64,000 nucleotides of DNA from Termitomyces sp. T153. Taxonomy: Eukaryota > Basidiomycota > Agaricomycetes > Agaricales > Lyophyllaceae. The stretch is taken from assembly GCA_018296165.2 (NCBI GenBank), contig JACKQL020000051.1:186001-250000 (forward strand), read 5' to 3'. The first letter of the stretch is position 1. The number at the start of each line of letters is the position of its first letter. Below the pieces are notes generated by a model, which was not told where the DNA came from, ran no database searches, and saw only the letters and a program-made list of their open reading frames with translations. Made by a program: the position numbers and the translations under genes. Positions 11,801-22,989 of the stretch are shown here, piece after piece.

Positions 11801-13108
11801 TTAAAAATCCTCAGACTCCGTAGGAACCTCCTCCAATCCATTGGCCACCTCCCCAGAATGGACAGCTATAGGTGCATCCAGAGAGGGAGTTCCTGTGGCA
11901 TCCTGGGCTGCAAGGAGTTGGATGAGCAGCTCTTCTTGCTCTGATGCTGACAAGTAGCAAACTTCTAGCCCTTGAGGACAGTAATGGGCAAAATGACCTG
12001 CCTTCCCACAGTGTTGACACAGCAAGGGGGTGGTGGACCTCTGTCGGGAAGCATCAACATCCATTGGGACTCCTTGGGGTAGGGAGCGCAGAAGAGCAGC
12101 ATGAGGCATGAAAGAAGGAGCTGCACCTGATCATGAGGATGCAGGTGCCGGTGCAGAAGAGAGAGCTTGGGGGGTGAACCCTCCACAAGGAAAAGGGAAG
12201 GTTGGGGGTTGCATCCGCTGCAGCTCACGTTGCAGTTCCATGAGCTGCCACTGCTCATGTGCCACCTTGTACCAGGTATTGACCTGCTCATCATCTGGGC
12301 ACCCTTCTGCCATGCTGTCTATACAATCCCTGAGAGAGGGGTGGAGTCCATCACGGAAGGTTAGGCAGAGTTGTAGACCATCCAGATATCCAGCCTGTTC
12401 AACTAAGGCACAAAAGGAGTCAATGTACTCATCAAGTGACCGCTTTCCTTGACCATACTGAGTTTGGTCTCGAAGAGAAAGCGCTGCAGTTTTGGCTGGG
12501 TCAAGGGGGAAGAACTCTGCTCAGAACTCCTTCTCAAACTCTGTCCAGCTAGAGAAACTCTCCACTCCTCCTGGGTGTCTGAAGATATGCAGTGCATAAG
12601 TTGAGGCTCGACCAGCCTTCATGTAGGAGAGGACCCAGGCAATTTTCAAGGCATCTGAGGTAAAGGCTTCACCACTCAGCTGGATATAGGTAATGCAGGA
12701 CTGGAGGAAACATTTTCCAGCCTTACGATCTCCATTGTATACATCAGGGAGTGCAGGACGAGGGAGTTTGGAATGACGAGCTGAAAGGCCTAAGCCAGAT
12801 GCAGATGCAAACCATTCTGCAGCAGCTGGAGCCAACAAGCCTGAGCTAGGTGCAGACACAAACCGTTCTGCATCTGCTGGGGGCATCAAAGGAGTGGTAG
12901 GAGCAAGGGGGAGACGTTCCAGAAGGGCTTGTAGAGAAAGGGACACTGCTTCAGTAGTTTGACGGAGTCCAGTGAGTTCAGCTGTGTGGGAAGTAAGGGA
13001 GGCTTGGGTAAGTTGAACCTGTGTTTCCAGGGACAGTAAACGACTCCAGGCATCATCCTGGGGGCTTGAAGCATCAGGAGGAGGTGCTGGAGGGGTTGGC
13101 TGGGTCAT
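11801..13108 (-). pseudogene. Family A gag with CCHC zinc knuckle
   Basis: Gag starts MTQPTPPAPPPDASSPQDDA at 13108, has a heptad-like coiled-coil segment, then the capsid region (PALPDVYNGDRKAGKCFLQS), and ends with the nucleocapsid knuckle CQHCGKAGHFAHYC near 12000. A TGA at EFEKEF-stop-AEFFPLD (12521-12523) and another after APAPASS (near 12131) cut it into three pieces that would otherwise run on in frame. Confidence 0.82.
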
Positions 13109-13224
13109 AGGAAGAGCACAGGGGCACTAAGACACTGGTGGGGGAGAGACCTTTTGAGGAACCAAGTAGAAGCTCAAGTAACCAAAAAGGGGGCTCCCAG
13201 ACCGAATCAGGAGACTTGTTCTGC

Positions 13225-13663
13225 TGTAAGGGTGACCTCTGGAGGCTGGGGCTCAATCACACAGCTGGCAAAGGGAAATCCAAAGTCTATTCAGTACTGT
13301 ACAGTGTCTACCAAGATAACTACTCACCTGGCAAAGGGAAATCCAAAGAGAACAAGTCTGGGGATTCTCTAGGCCAGGTGTGACACTTCAGAGGCTTCAG
13401 AAGCATGAGAAACAACTGTACAGTATGACAGAGAAAAAAGACACAAGTGATGTGTCAGCAATTGGTCAGCAGTTACATAAGCCAGTGGCCGTGTCAAAGG
13501 GCACACTTGTCTGAATTATTGACAGAGAACCGGTGCAGCCTGAGGGCTGAAACTAGGACCAATAGATAGGGAAAAGGAAGGAGAATAAAGGAAAACTATA
13601 ATGGAGCAAATCTGACAAGAACTGGAGGAGGAGAAGGGGAAACAAGTGAGACATCCCCTGATA
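13225..13663 (-). repeat. 5' LTR of family A element
   Basis: This is a near-identical partner of 7614-8052. Its outer end reads CCCCTGATA instead of CCCCTGACA, a single C-to-T change in the terminal dinucleotide region. The target duplication GCAGA follows at 13664-13668. Confidence 0.92.
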
Positions 13664-13967
13664 GCAGAGAGAGATCCAAAGAGAACAAGTCAAAGGATTC
13701 TCAATGCCAGTATTCCCAATGCCAGTGTTCAGAAAATTTACTTTAGAGCATCAAAAAGAACAAAACAACAACCAAATCTGGAGTCTGATCCAAAAATGAT
13801 AATTCATTGTAGATGGCCTTGATGTCCAGGCATGTGACCACATGGGAATATGATTGTTAGATAGCCTTTGGTCAAAAGTACTTGTCACTAGAAGATGGGA
13901 GGATGGGAAAAGGCCAGCTTGAAATAAGGGAAAAAAGAATGGGTCCAGTATGGGCAGTCCCCTGACA
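13664..13967 (-). repeat. Older family A' LTR, right piece
   Basis: The sequence continues the LTR broken at 7613 (GATCCAAAGAGAACAAG, then CCAGTGTTCAGAAAATTTAC as in the solo LTR at 60751-61307) and ends CCCCTGACA at 13967. Joined to 7501-7613 it makes an LTR of roughly 410 bp, shorter than the 557-bp solo copy. Confidence 0.78.
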
Positions 13968-14036
13968 TCACCTCCCTTTAGCATGTGGCATCTCAACATA
14001 AGTTGTGGTGGATTGCCTGGTCAGCTACTAGGTGAA
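13968..14036 (-). mobile_element. Remnant of the older family A' element's pol end
   Basis: Right after the older LTR the sequence TCACCTCCCTTTAGCATG and the next ~50 bp resemble 8053-8120 of the young element (polypurine tract plus the last codons of pol). The similarity fades near 14036, so the older element was truncated there. Confidence 0.6.
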
Positions 14037-15056
14037 TGTTAAAATTTTAATGTTTTGATTGTAACTCATGGCAGTGAACTTCTTTCCAGAAGTTTGGTTC
14101 TGCTTCACAAGCAAGTCAATGCTTAATGTTTCTGTACAGGTTGTGTGACTTATGGTTCAACTTTGTAAGTCAGAACCAGTGTGATTTTGTCTACAAAGTA
14201 TGAAGTAAGGTGCTGCCTTACAGAAGTAGAGTAAGTAGGTTTGAAGGATATCATCATGAGATGCTAGCAAATTAATACAAATATAATAATTAAGTAGGTG
14301 TATCTACTTCTAAGTGGAGAGGGTAATGGGAGGTCTGCTGGATGCTCCATTACATATAGAGTCAAGTGAGATCAACAAGGCTATAAAAATGGAGTCCAGT
14401 GCATCCTGGAAACCTCAGCATAGTTGTAACCTACTCAAGCTATGTCAACAAATTGAAAGTCTTAATTTGATTTTATGCTCTGCCTTACAGGAAGCTTGCA
14501 GATGGTCATGTAGAAGGTAGAACACATAGTAAATAGCCTTCTGCATATGCCTGCAGCCAAAAGAATGGTATTTCTTTTTAAATATGTCATGACAGGTACT
14601 GCAAGTGTTCAGTTCAAAAGACCCCATGACAAAATCTGAGCAATGATTCCCTCTTGGTGCTGTCATTGTTATCCTAAAGTCAATCAAAGACATCTTGTGA
14701 TCCATGGCATTGTTTGCTTCAATTTTTGCACTGTTGCACTCATGTTGAGATCATTGCTTTGGTGCAACTACAGCTACCCTTCACCTTGCCAAACAACAAA
14801 AGGAAGAATATTTGTGGATATTTTAACCATGTGTACCTGAAGAAAAGTACAAGGAACTAAAAAGCAAGGTAACAGTCAAGATATGAACAAGACATGGCTT
14901 GCCAAAGATTGAGCTCAGAATTTGGCAAGCACAAGAAAAAATTCAGCTCACATCCAGGTACCCAGTCTGCCCATATTATTAAGTAGCTTCTTTGATCAGT
15001 AGAATCCGGTACATAGAAAGTAAATGTATGTGCTTGATAGTTAGAACTCTGTCTTC
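14037..15056. other. AT-rich stretch without gene
   Basis: I see no transposon motif, splice chain or credible ORF. CpG is nearly absent, as in the neighbouring transposons, so it is probably decayed repeat sequence. Confidence 0.4.
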
Positions 15057-15458
15057 TCACAAGGCTTTCACGACCTTATCGAAACTGAAGATCTCGGCCT
15101 GATAGCTGCCGTTGATGGCGATCAAAACAAGCTGCTTGGTAATGTAGGCGGATATGTTCGGGTGCCATGTGTCACGTGGGAACAGTATTCCCGAAAACTC
15201 TGTGGGGACTCCATAATAGAATCTGTCTCCTGACGTATGTACGACTAAGATGAGCGCTGTCCCGATCATGTCGGTATACAACGTCAATATCCAGTGGACC
15301 GCACAGGTAGTAGGATCATTTACATAAATAAAAATGGTTCTGGCCGACCCTGTACCGACACCTCCCATGGGGCCCACCTCCAGCGCAGGATGCTTCCACA
15401 TTTTCAGCCTCAGGAATCTACTGCCGCGACGGGGCAAACCAACACATAACCGTGACAA
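15057..15458 (-). CDS. Hypothetical protein (possibly a gene remnant)
   Basis: A 133-codon frame with host-like CpG content encodes a mostly beta-type sequence (TIFIYVNDPTTCAVHWILTL, GDRFYYGV, SFDKVVKAL at the end). I do not recognise the family. A second minus-strand frame at 15472-15660 (WFDINEDILWLPPSTYL) could be an upstream exon, but that region overlaps the first exons proposed for the M20 gene on the other strand, so one of the two models must be wrong there. The 3' end lies next to transposon-like sequence. Confidence 0.35.
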   Translation of the reverse strand: MSRLCVGLPRRGSRFLRLKMWKHPALEVGPMGGVGTGSARTIFIYVNDPTTCAVHWILTLYTDMIGTALILVVHTSGDRFYYGVPTEFSGILFPRDTWHPNISAYITKQLVLIAINGSYQAEIFSFDKVVKAL

Positions 15459-17627
15459 TGCTCAAGCTCGATCATCGAATGTCATTGATGGGTCGTGCTG
15501 GAACATGGGTGACAAGGTAAGTCGACGGTGGTAACCACAAGATATCTTCGTTGATATCGAACCAGCATGGCCAACGCTTTGACCTGTGTTCGGGTGGTGA
15601 TTGGATTCTGATACCTGGAAGGCCTCCTTCGTATTCAGCGCCTCCAGAGTACGTTAGCAATGACTTAAAGAGCCGGGCATTGGACCCAGAAGTCGTAAGG
15701 ACTGTCGAGTCAGAACTGGATGAACTTGATACTCAGCTACGCGAATTGAGCCTTAAAATCCACTGTGCGTTCTGAATGCCACCCACAATGGATCCCAATA
15801 TCATCCTAACAAGATCTTTTCCTAAAAAATTCTGTAGCTCATCCTGAACTAGGCTTCCAGGAGAAGTGAGAACGTGTCTCACTATTTGTTTTGGGGTTGA
15901 AGCTAACATTTGGACACCAGGTACGCACACGATGTCATGACGGCATTTCTTGAGAAGCACGGCTTCGAAGTTACTCGTCATTACGCCGGTTTAAAGACGG
16001 CATGGCGAGCGGAATACTCTGTGGGGCATGGTGGAAGAGTTCTTGGAGTAAATTCCGAAATGGACGCGCTTCCTGGCATTGGACACGCGTGTGGTCACAA
16101 TCTAATCGCTATGTCGGGGGTGGGAATCGCAGTGGCTGTTAAGACGGCGTTGGTTGCACATGACATAGCCGGAAAAATCGTTATTTTAGGAACGCCTGGT
16201 ATGAATTTCGTTTGAGTTCTTATTTACTGATTGGTTCAGTCTAGTGCAGCTGAGGAAGGTGGAGGGGGTAAGGTTATCCTTCTCAAGAGGGGTGCTTACA
16301 AAGACATGGATGTTTGTCTCATGTGTGTTTGAATATCTTGTTCCATCATTCGGACTGATTTTTGGTGTGCTAAAAGGTCACATCCCGCACCGGGAGAGGC
16401 ACACTCTGCCGCTGATGGCTCCACGAACGCCGCTCAGAGCATGTTTGTTCAGTATACAGGCAAAACGTGCGTCTTACTTAGATGAGACCATCATCCTATT
16501 GCTGATGCTCTACAAGTGCTCATGCTGCTGGATCACCCTGGTTTGCGTTTCAAATTCTTTATATAAGGAACGAACGTTGCTCATCATAATATAGGGAGGG
16601 TATAAATGCTCTGGATGCCGCCGTCTCCGCCTATAATTCTATCTCATCTCTACGTCAGCAGCTGAAACCAGATCTCCGTGTTCATGGGATTATCCAAGGG
16701 TCCAACTGGACCCCAAATGGTGGGTCACCTGTTGTTTTTACCTTTCCATGTCGCTTATCTCATGCTGAAGTCATCCCTGACAATGCAAGACTTGACTACA
16801 TCGCAAGAGCATCGAATAAGACGGATCTTGTGGACTTGGTGGAGCGCATCAAACGGTGTTTTCAGTGGGTAACATCAATTTTATAGATGTTTCTCTATGT
16901 CACAGACATTCAGCGCTGCCGCGTTGGCAACTGGTTGTGACGTGAACATCGAGATGAATCATGCTTACCTCGATTTACGCCAGAACCCCGTTCTCGGTAT
17001 GTTTGGACTGGTCATACGTAGTTCTTTGACTTATTATTGCATCGAAATAGCTAGGGAATTTGGTGATACGATTGTCGAACGATACGATATGACCATGAAT
17101 CATTTAGGGTCTTCCGCGTCAACCGATTTTGTACATTCATCAAACTTCCCTTTTCGATATTAAGCACTTACATGTATCAATCTCAGGGTAATGTCACATA
17201 TGGTAATTATCTGTTGCGATTTTTCAACGGTATTCTTGACCAAAAAAATATGCAGAACTTCCAGCGTTCCATCCTGCATATGGTACGCTCAAATTGTGTG
17301 ATGGCCGTTGTCATTGGATACTGACCTGATGACAATTTGTAGCCATTCCGACCGAGCCGAACGGCGGAAATCATACTCCGATGTTTACTCGTGCTGCTCA
17401 AACAAAAGAAGCGCACGTCGCCGCAATTAAGGTGACAAAGGGATTGGCATTGACCGGCCTTCGTGTCCTTTCTGACGATCTCTTCTTTGAGGAGGTATGT
17501 TGGGCAAGTAAGCCTGTTGAGGTGGTCTGCTTACCAAGGAATTGTATAGGTCAAGGCAGCTTTTGAAGTGGACAAGGAGGCATGTGTGCTTGCGAAGCCT
17601 GATAATGGGATGTGTTTTGGGCATTGA
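15458..17627 (+). CDS. M20-family amidohydrolase (PM20D2-like)
   Basis: This is a metal-dependent amidohydrolase of peptidase family M20, in the branch that includes PM20D2 (dipeptidase acting on unusual dipeptides) and fungal aminoacylase-like proteins. Fifteen exons join in phase to 453 residues: 15458-15516, 15622-15764, 15838-15865, 15921-16198, 16250-16322, 16377-16466, 16517-16540, 16595-16719, 16771-16868, 16906-16996, 17051-17130, 17187-17202, 17256-17282, 17343-17494, 17550-17627. Metal-site motifs are EMDALPGIGHACGHN (~123-137) and GTPAEEGGGGK (~167-177), followed by SHPAPG. Further on are WEGINALDAAVSAYNSISSL, ASTDFGNVTY and PTEPNGGNHTP, all typical of the family. The first exon is tentative, chosen because AAG|GTAAGT restores phase. 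One intron is only 37 bp (16869-16905). The substrate is unknown. Confidence 0.85.
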
Positions 17628-17866
17628 AAGGAAGATAGGCTTCCCTAGTAATTACACTCGATGGATGACTTCTGCATCAATGAAGCAAAGCAATTTGTAT
17701 GGCTTCATGTTGCGAGTTTCGGTCACAGTATATGTTCATACCTGTGTAGCTGTATGAACGATTCTCAGTAGCGCCATCGCATCAAGTAAGAAGTACAAAG
17801 AACAAGAATTATCGTCATTCAAAATACAGATGGTACATTGAGATTTCCAAAAAGATGAACTGTTGT
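17628..17866. other. Convergent spacer between the M20 gene and ARG1
   Basis: 239 bp separate the two stop codons. The stretch presumably holds both 3' untranslated regions; no gene is seen. Confidence 0.5.
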
Positions 17867-19575
17867 TTATACACGACTACCGTAAACATCCTTGGGGGTG
17901 ACGCCAGCCTGTCCCTTGCGGATATTGGCCTGCGCCCACCTGCACGAAAATAAGTTGAGACACATTGATTGATAGCGTACTGATGATGGACTCACTTCTT
18001 GATTCTGATAGACTCGATCTGGATGAATCCAGATGTATCGGTGGGCTCAAACCCACCGAGCTCGTCCATGGAGGATTGTTGTTCGTCATAGAGACCCTAT
18101 ATTACACGCAGATCAACGAAAAAGCACAGGCGTGCTATTTGAATGACAAACCTCGGGACTCTCACGGCCCTCGACAACAACATTACCCTTGTAGAGTTTG
18201 AGGCGAACGACGCCATTGACGGTCCTCTGACTGGCAGGGATTGAGCTGGTGACGAACTCACGTTCTGGTGTGAAGAAGTGGCCGTTGTAGAGGATTCGGC
18301 TCAGTTCAATGGTGACGAACTGATCACGAAGCGCGCGAACATTCCTATCGAGAGTAAGCCCCTCGAGATCCATGTGGGCAACACGGAGGATAGTGGCGCC
18401 GGGAGACTCATAACATCCACGGGACTTGACGCCGATGAAGCGGTTCTCTACAATATCGATACGGCCGACACCATGTTTGCGGGCAAGCGCATTCAGAGCA
18501 AGGAAAATCTCGACGGGGTCGGTGTAAACCTTGTTCTGGTCGGGAACAGTTATTTTAACAGGAAGACCGGTCTTGAATTCGATGGAGAGGCGCTCAGGAG
18601 TCTGCGGCGCATCTTCAGGCGCCACAGTAAGTTTCCACATGTCGACAGGGGGAGTGGTGTTGGGATCCTCGAGGATCCCAGCTTCATAGGAGATATGGAA
18701 GAGGTTCTCGTCGGTTGACCAAGGCTTGGCCTTGGTCTGAGCGACAGGAATACCTTTTTGCGCGGCATAGTCGAGGAGTGCCTGTCGGCCTGCAAACCGG
18801 TTGTAAAACTCTAGGGGTCACATTGTAAAATTGAGATCCGGCGAACATGGCGGTATTTCCATACCAGGAAGACGCCAAGGTGCAATGACCTTGATGTCAG
18901 GCTTGAGACCATAGAAAGCGAGCTCAAATCGAACTTGATCATTACCCTTTCCTGTACATCCGTGAGACACAAAGCTAGAGGTGACAAGAAGTGTTAAGAA
19001 CGGAAAATCGTGATACTATATCGGATACGCACTCGCAGCCTTCGCGCTCGGCCACAGCAATCATGCCACGAGCAATAACAGGTCGAGCAAGGGATGTACC
19101 AAGAAGGTAGACGTTCTAAGGAGACTCATCAGTCGTCACGAGCTTCCAAGCAGATGACCTGACCTCGTAGATGCAGTTAGCTTGAACCGCAGGGTAAATA
19201 AGTTCCGTCACAAATTCACGGGTAAGATCCTATGTATCATATCAGATTCTTTGATGTCGCATACGACGGCGACACGACTAACTTCAAGGAAGAATTTCTT
19301 TGCTCCAACTTGGAGCGCCTTTGCCTCAGCAGCGACGAAATCCTTGCAAGATCTGATGAGAAGAGTCAGGTATACCGAAAAGTTATTGAGATACCTCTTC
19401 CTGTCCGACGTTGGCCATGAATGCATAAACTTCATATCCTTGCTCGATCAACCAGGCGAGGATACAGGACGTGTCTTGAAGGCGATATGAGTGATGAATG
19501 ATCGCGTCAGGAAGTACCATACGAACCCAAGCCACCCGAATAAGCTAACAGAACGCGACCTGATTTCGACGACAT
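17867..19575 (-). CDS. ARG1: Argininosuccinate synthase
   Basis: The enzyme joins citrulline and aspartate, using ATP, to argininosuccinate, the penultimate step of arginine synthesis, normally in the cytosol. Nine exons on the minus strand (19575-19527, 19474-19395, 19342-19283, 19229-19164, 19115-19033, 18974-18865, 18810-18152, 18096-17996, 17939-17867) give exactly 426 residues, the usual eukaryotic length. The N-terminal ATP pyrophosphatase loop YSGGLDTS is at residues 12-19. It is followed by [62 protein letters not shown], the substrate-site region [16 protein letters not shown] and [18 protein letters not shown]. The start is the only ATG before the P-loop. ARG1 is divergent from the RING gene at 19985. 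Confidence 0.96.
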
Positions 19576-19984
19576 TGTTATATATGTGATGAGGGCTGGG
19601 GTAAAGAGGCAAGAGAGAGCTCAAGAAGAGTTCCAGTCGGTAGACTGATATATATGAAATTTTCTGTCCAAGCGAGATTAGATTGCCCCCCTGATCGCGA
19701 TTTCATTGAGTGCCACGTGAATGGTGACACACACGTTTAAGTAATCACCGTGACAGCATCGTGGTTTGAGCAAGGCGCTTATCTTCGCTCAAGCACGCTT
19801 TGTTCTTGTATTTGAGGGCGATACTTCAAGGCAAGCAAGTAAGTCCCGTCCCTTACCTTATATGCGTAAGCGTAATAATGATAGAACCCTCTCTACAATT
19901 TGGAAAGACTCGAGAAGGAAACCTGCGGGACTCAGGCACTGTCTATTATTACCACACCCTCTAAGAACGTGTTTAACACAAGCA
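19576..19984. promoter_or_regulatory. Divergent promoter region between ARG1 and the RING gene
   Basis: Both genes are transcribed away from this 409-bp stretch. It contains a TATATA-rich segment close to the ARG1 start (19644-19659) and one CACGTG E-box at 19714-19719. I see no TGACTCA site of the Gcn4/CPC1 type that controls amino-acid genes in many fungi. Regulatory roles are inference. Confidence 0.35.
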
Positions 19985-22009
19985 ATGAACCTGAACGCCG
20001 AGATGCCCCACAGCCGATCCCAGCGTGCTGGACACAGTTCGCGGAATTTTCTAACGGATTCGGAATCTGTTCAATCCCAGAGCCGGCCAACTTCACGTTC
20101 GCGTTTACTGAAAAGGAAAAAGTCATCTGACTCTGTGAGCACTAGTACAGCCATAACTTCAGAGGATGCCTACGGAAGTGCTGCGAAGCTCCATAATCAT
20201 GGCGTCAGCTCAGGTACACGACCTTTTATCGTACCTCGTAGGTCACGTCCCAAGTTGGAAGATCATTGTCCCCCTCGTCATGATAGAGAGCCTCTTTTCC
20301 GAGAAGTTGGAAGGAAGATCACACATGGATCGAATGGAGGACCTTCACGGAGGGACGATCCACCTGATGTCGTCGATCAGAGTCAAAGAGACAAAGGCAA
20401 AGCGATTGACCGATGTGCATACACTCCCCCTACACGGCATCTATTACCAGAACCACCGACATCTGTTGCCTCCGAACGCTCTGATAAGCATGCATATTCT
20501 GGTCAACTGGCCTACGCTGAATTTGAAAGGTTAAAGAAAGAGATCGAGTTTTGGAAGAAAGCTGCGAATAATAATAGAAAACAAGCAAAGAAGCAGGCAA
20601 AGGTTTGTCATAATTGTCTTGCGTTATGTTATCATTTATCTGGCTTCCTCACAGAAAGTTGAGGAGCTGAAGGCTCAAGTCTTGGCGGAGACTTTAGTAT
20701 GGTTTTCTTCAGCAGCACATCATTCCAGTGCATGTTGATCACTTTCCAGGTAAAGACAGAGCAAGAAATGCAGGTTCAGACTCTGAAAGCAAAGATAGAA
20801 AAGAGAGAAGAGGTGACCACACCCGCCATGTCCTTCATGTTCAATTCTCAATCACCTTTTAGCTCATCATGACCATTGAAACGTCGCTACAATGTCAAAT
20901 ATGCATGGATCTCATCTATCAACCCTATGCGTAAGTATCGCATTCAAACGTCATCATTCCTATTACAACTCATCCATCATAGGCTCTCACCATGCGGACA
21001 TATCCTATGTCTACACTGTCTCCAAGAATGGTTCCGTAAAGCGCCTCCAGTTCCAGAAGATGACGATATTGAGGATCAATCAAACTACTTTCTCAAGCGC
21101 ACCAAATCTTGTCCCTGCTGTCGAACTGTAGTTACACAACGTCCGATCCCGGTTTTCGTTGTCAAAGCCATCACCACTGCTCTCTCCAAATACAGAGCAG
21201 CTGTGGAAGCTGGGACATCAATACGCAATAGGAGCCCATCGCCTAATAGTGAGGATCCCTGGAGAGGTCTGTTTTACTCGACCGACGACGATAGTGTGGA
21301 CAGCATCGAGGCAAGTGACGATGATGCATATGAGGACGCGATTGGATGGGCTGTACAAGGTTTACAGATGGGCTTCCGTGGCCAACTAGGCCACCAGCTA
21401 CTGGAGGCCTTGGAGGAAGACGCCGAAAGTGAGACCGGAAGTGAATTCGAAGTCGGTGAGGGACTAGAGATAGAGGATGAAGAAGACTCTGGTGATGACG
21501 GTGACAGCGTGAACTCCTACGAGTTTGACGAATACGAGAGCGTATATGTCCCCGCAAGGTGGGAGCCACCGAGCGTTATGGTCGATCCGGAGATGTACGT
21601 CTTTCGCAACCAGGGTGTGGCAGCGTCTATCCTCCGCATGTTACGTCGTGGATGCACTGTTGATATGATTCGTTTGTTTGAGATCACGTACTCGCACGAC
21701 CGGGGGCTCGTGGCGCACCTCCCCTCCCTGGATAATGACTTCGCCGAGTTGAGCCACGTCGGCGTTCCACGATACAATCGAGTCTTTCTTGGTTGGAATG
21801 TCCATAGGGACACAGAAGATTATACTGGGGAGTTGTACATGCGCCGCGTGATGATCGATATAAGGGAAAATACAGAGAAGTGGCTGTGGACAGAAAGAAC
21901 GTATTTCCCCAGGGCATTTGATGTGAAATTGTCGGTGAGGATTGAAGAGGTCGAACATTATGATACTACGGACACGGAGGATTGGCTCGCTCATGGTCCA
22001 TATGACTGA
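19985..22009 (+). CDS. RING-finger protein with acidic region, probable E3 ubiquitin ligase
   Basis: Five exons (19985-20602, 20655-20696, 20750-20812, 20863-20930, 20983-22009) give 605 residues. The N-terminal ~180 residues are Ser/Arg-rich and disordered-looking. A coiled coil follows (FERLKKEIEFWKKAANNNRK through KAKIEKREELIMTIE, ~185-245). The C3HC4 RING comes next: CQICMD ... SPCGHILCLHCLQEW ... CPCCRTVV, with an unusually long insertion (~25 residues, acidic) before the last CPCC pair. Then come a serine/aspartate-rich acidic stretch and an unassigned C-terminal domain (YVPARWEPPSVMVDPEMYVF to the end). RING proteins of this layout recruit E2 enzymes; the target is unknown. MPHSRSQRAG at 20003 is an alternative start. 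The RING assignment is firm; the rest is inference. Confidence 0.85.
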
Positions 22010-22989
22010 AGTCCATAAATGTATTTTCAATATTTTTCATGAGGTAGTCTGTGTTCTAGTACACTGCACCCTAGCCATTAGTAATAACAAATCGGGTTTA
22101 AGAGAGGAATGGACCTGAAGCGTAAGAAGGTTCACACACAGCTGCTTCCATAGGAGAAAAGCTACTAGTACATGCTACAATACGCCATCTGTAGTTACTC
22201 TGACAGATGGAAACAGAACTTCCATTCAAAACCAGAAGAAATTGCCTAACTGCAAAGCCTTTACTCTTCGTTCAACCAAAACAAACTCACGAAAGGCTCA
22301 AAACTCACCCAGACCCATCCAAAGAATTCCAGATAGTTGGAGCGATGAACAGTAATAATAATATCCGTCTTTCAGGGGAGAGGCGGGATGATTATAGACA
22401 TGATGCTTGGAAGAAACCACGTTCATAGTGGGACCCCGAAATGTACACCGTCACATTCCAGGACGAAAGCTTGTATAAGGTCAGTTGGAAGGAAGTTATT
22501 CGGGATCTGGAAGTTTCCCCACTTGACGATCTCAGGAGGGGATGCGCTCGATACATCTTGAATGCTGACCAGCGAACAACCTAACCTAAGGTCAAATTAG
22601 AGATATAGGAAATGGTCGTAGCCTATGAGAAGATTGCGAACTACCATTTACCAAAAAAGGGATTCGGACTGCCACAAGTACATTTTCAGTGCTCCATCGA
22701 AATCATTACAATGGCAATATTTTGTGAAGTCACACTGACGTTTTTTCAGGTATCCATGAGACCCTATCCTTGTTCTTCACTAGAGGGGCTCAAGTTTGGC
22801 GCGTAAGCCGCGCAGGACAGCGTGATTGACACCAGACTATTTGATTTACCGAACAGAAGATTTTTGGGTGATTTTCAACTTGCTTTTGTCTTCTAGCCGG
22901 TCAAAGAGCTATCGTCCCCAAAGTGACGGAGAAAAACCACTGTAAGACACAAAACTCGGCCAGACGAATTTTGTAGAATAGTAATATGG
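22010..22989. other. Region with possible gene fragments
   Basis: A 73-codon frame (22207-22428) ends in a stop directly before a second frame, WDPEMYTVTFQDESLYKV, running to about 22584. The pair DPEMY and RRGC also occurs in the C-terminal domain of the adjacent RING protein, so this may be a decayed tandem relative. No complete gene model fits. The rest to 22989 shows nothing. Confidence 0.3.

Larger units (their letters stand above)
7614..13663 (-). mobile_element. Nearly full-length Ty3/gypsy chromovirus, family A
   Basis: Two 439-bp direct LTRs (7614-8052 and 13225-13663) enclose gag, protease, reverse transcriptase-RNase H, integrase and a chromodomain, all read on the minus strand in the order expected for Ty3/gypsy (Metaviridae). 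The element is flanked by a perfect 5-bp duplication GCAGA (7609-7613 and 13664-13668). By eye I count about seven differences between the LTRs and no indels, so insertion is fairly recent. The coding region nevertheless carries several premature stops, so this copy is not autonomous. It sits inside an older LTR of a related family. Confidence 0.95.
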
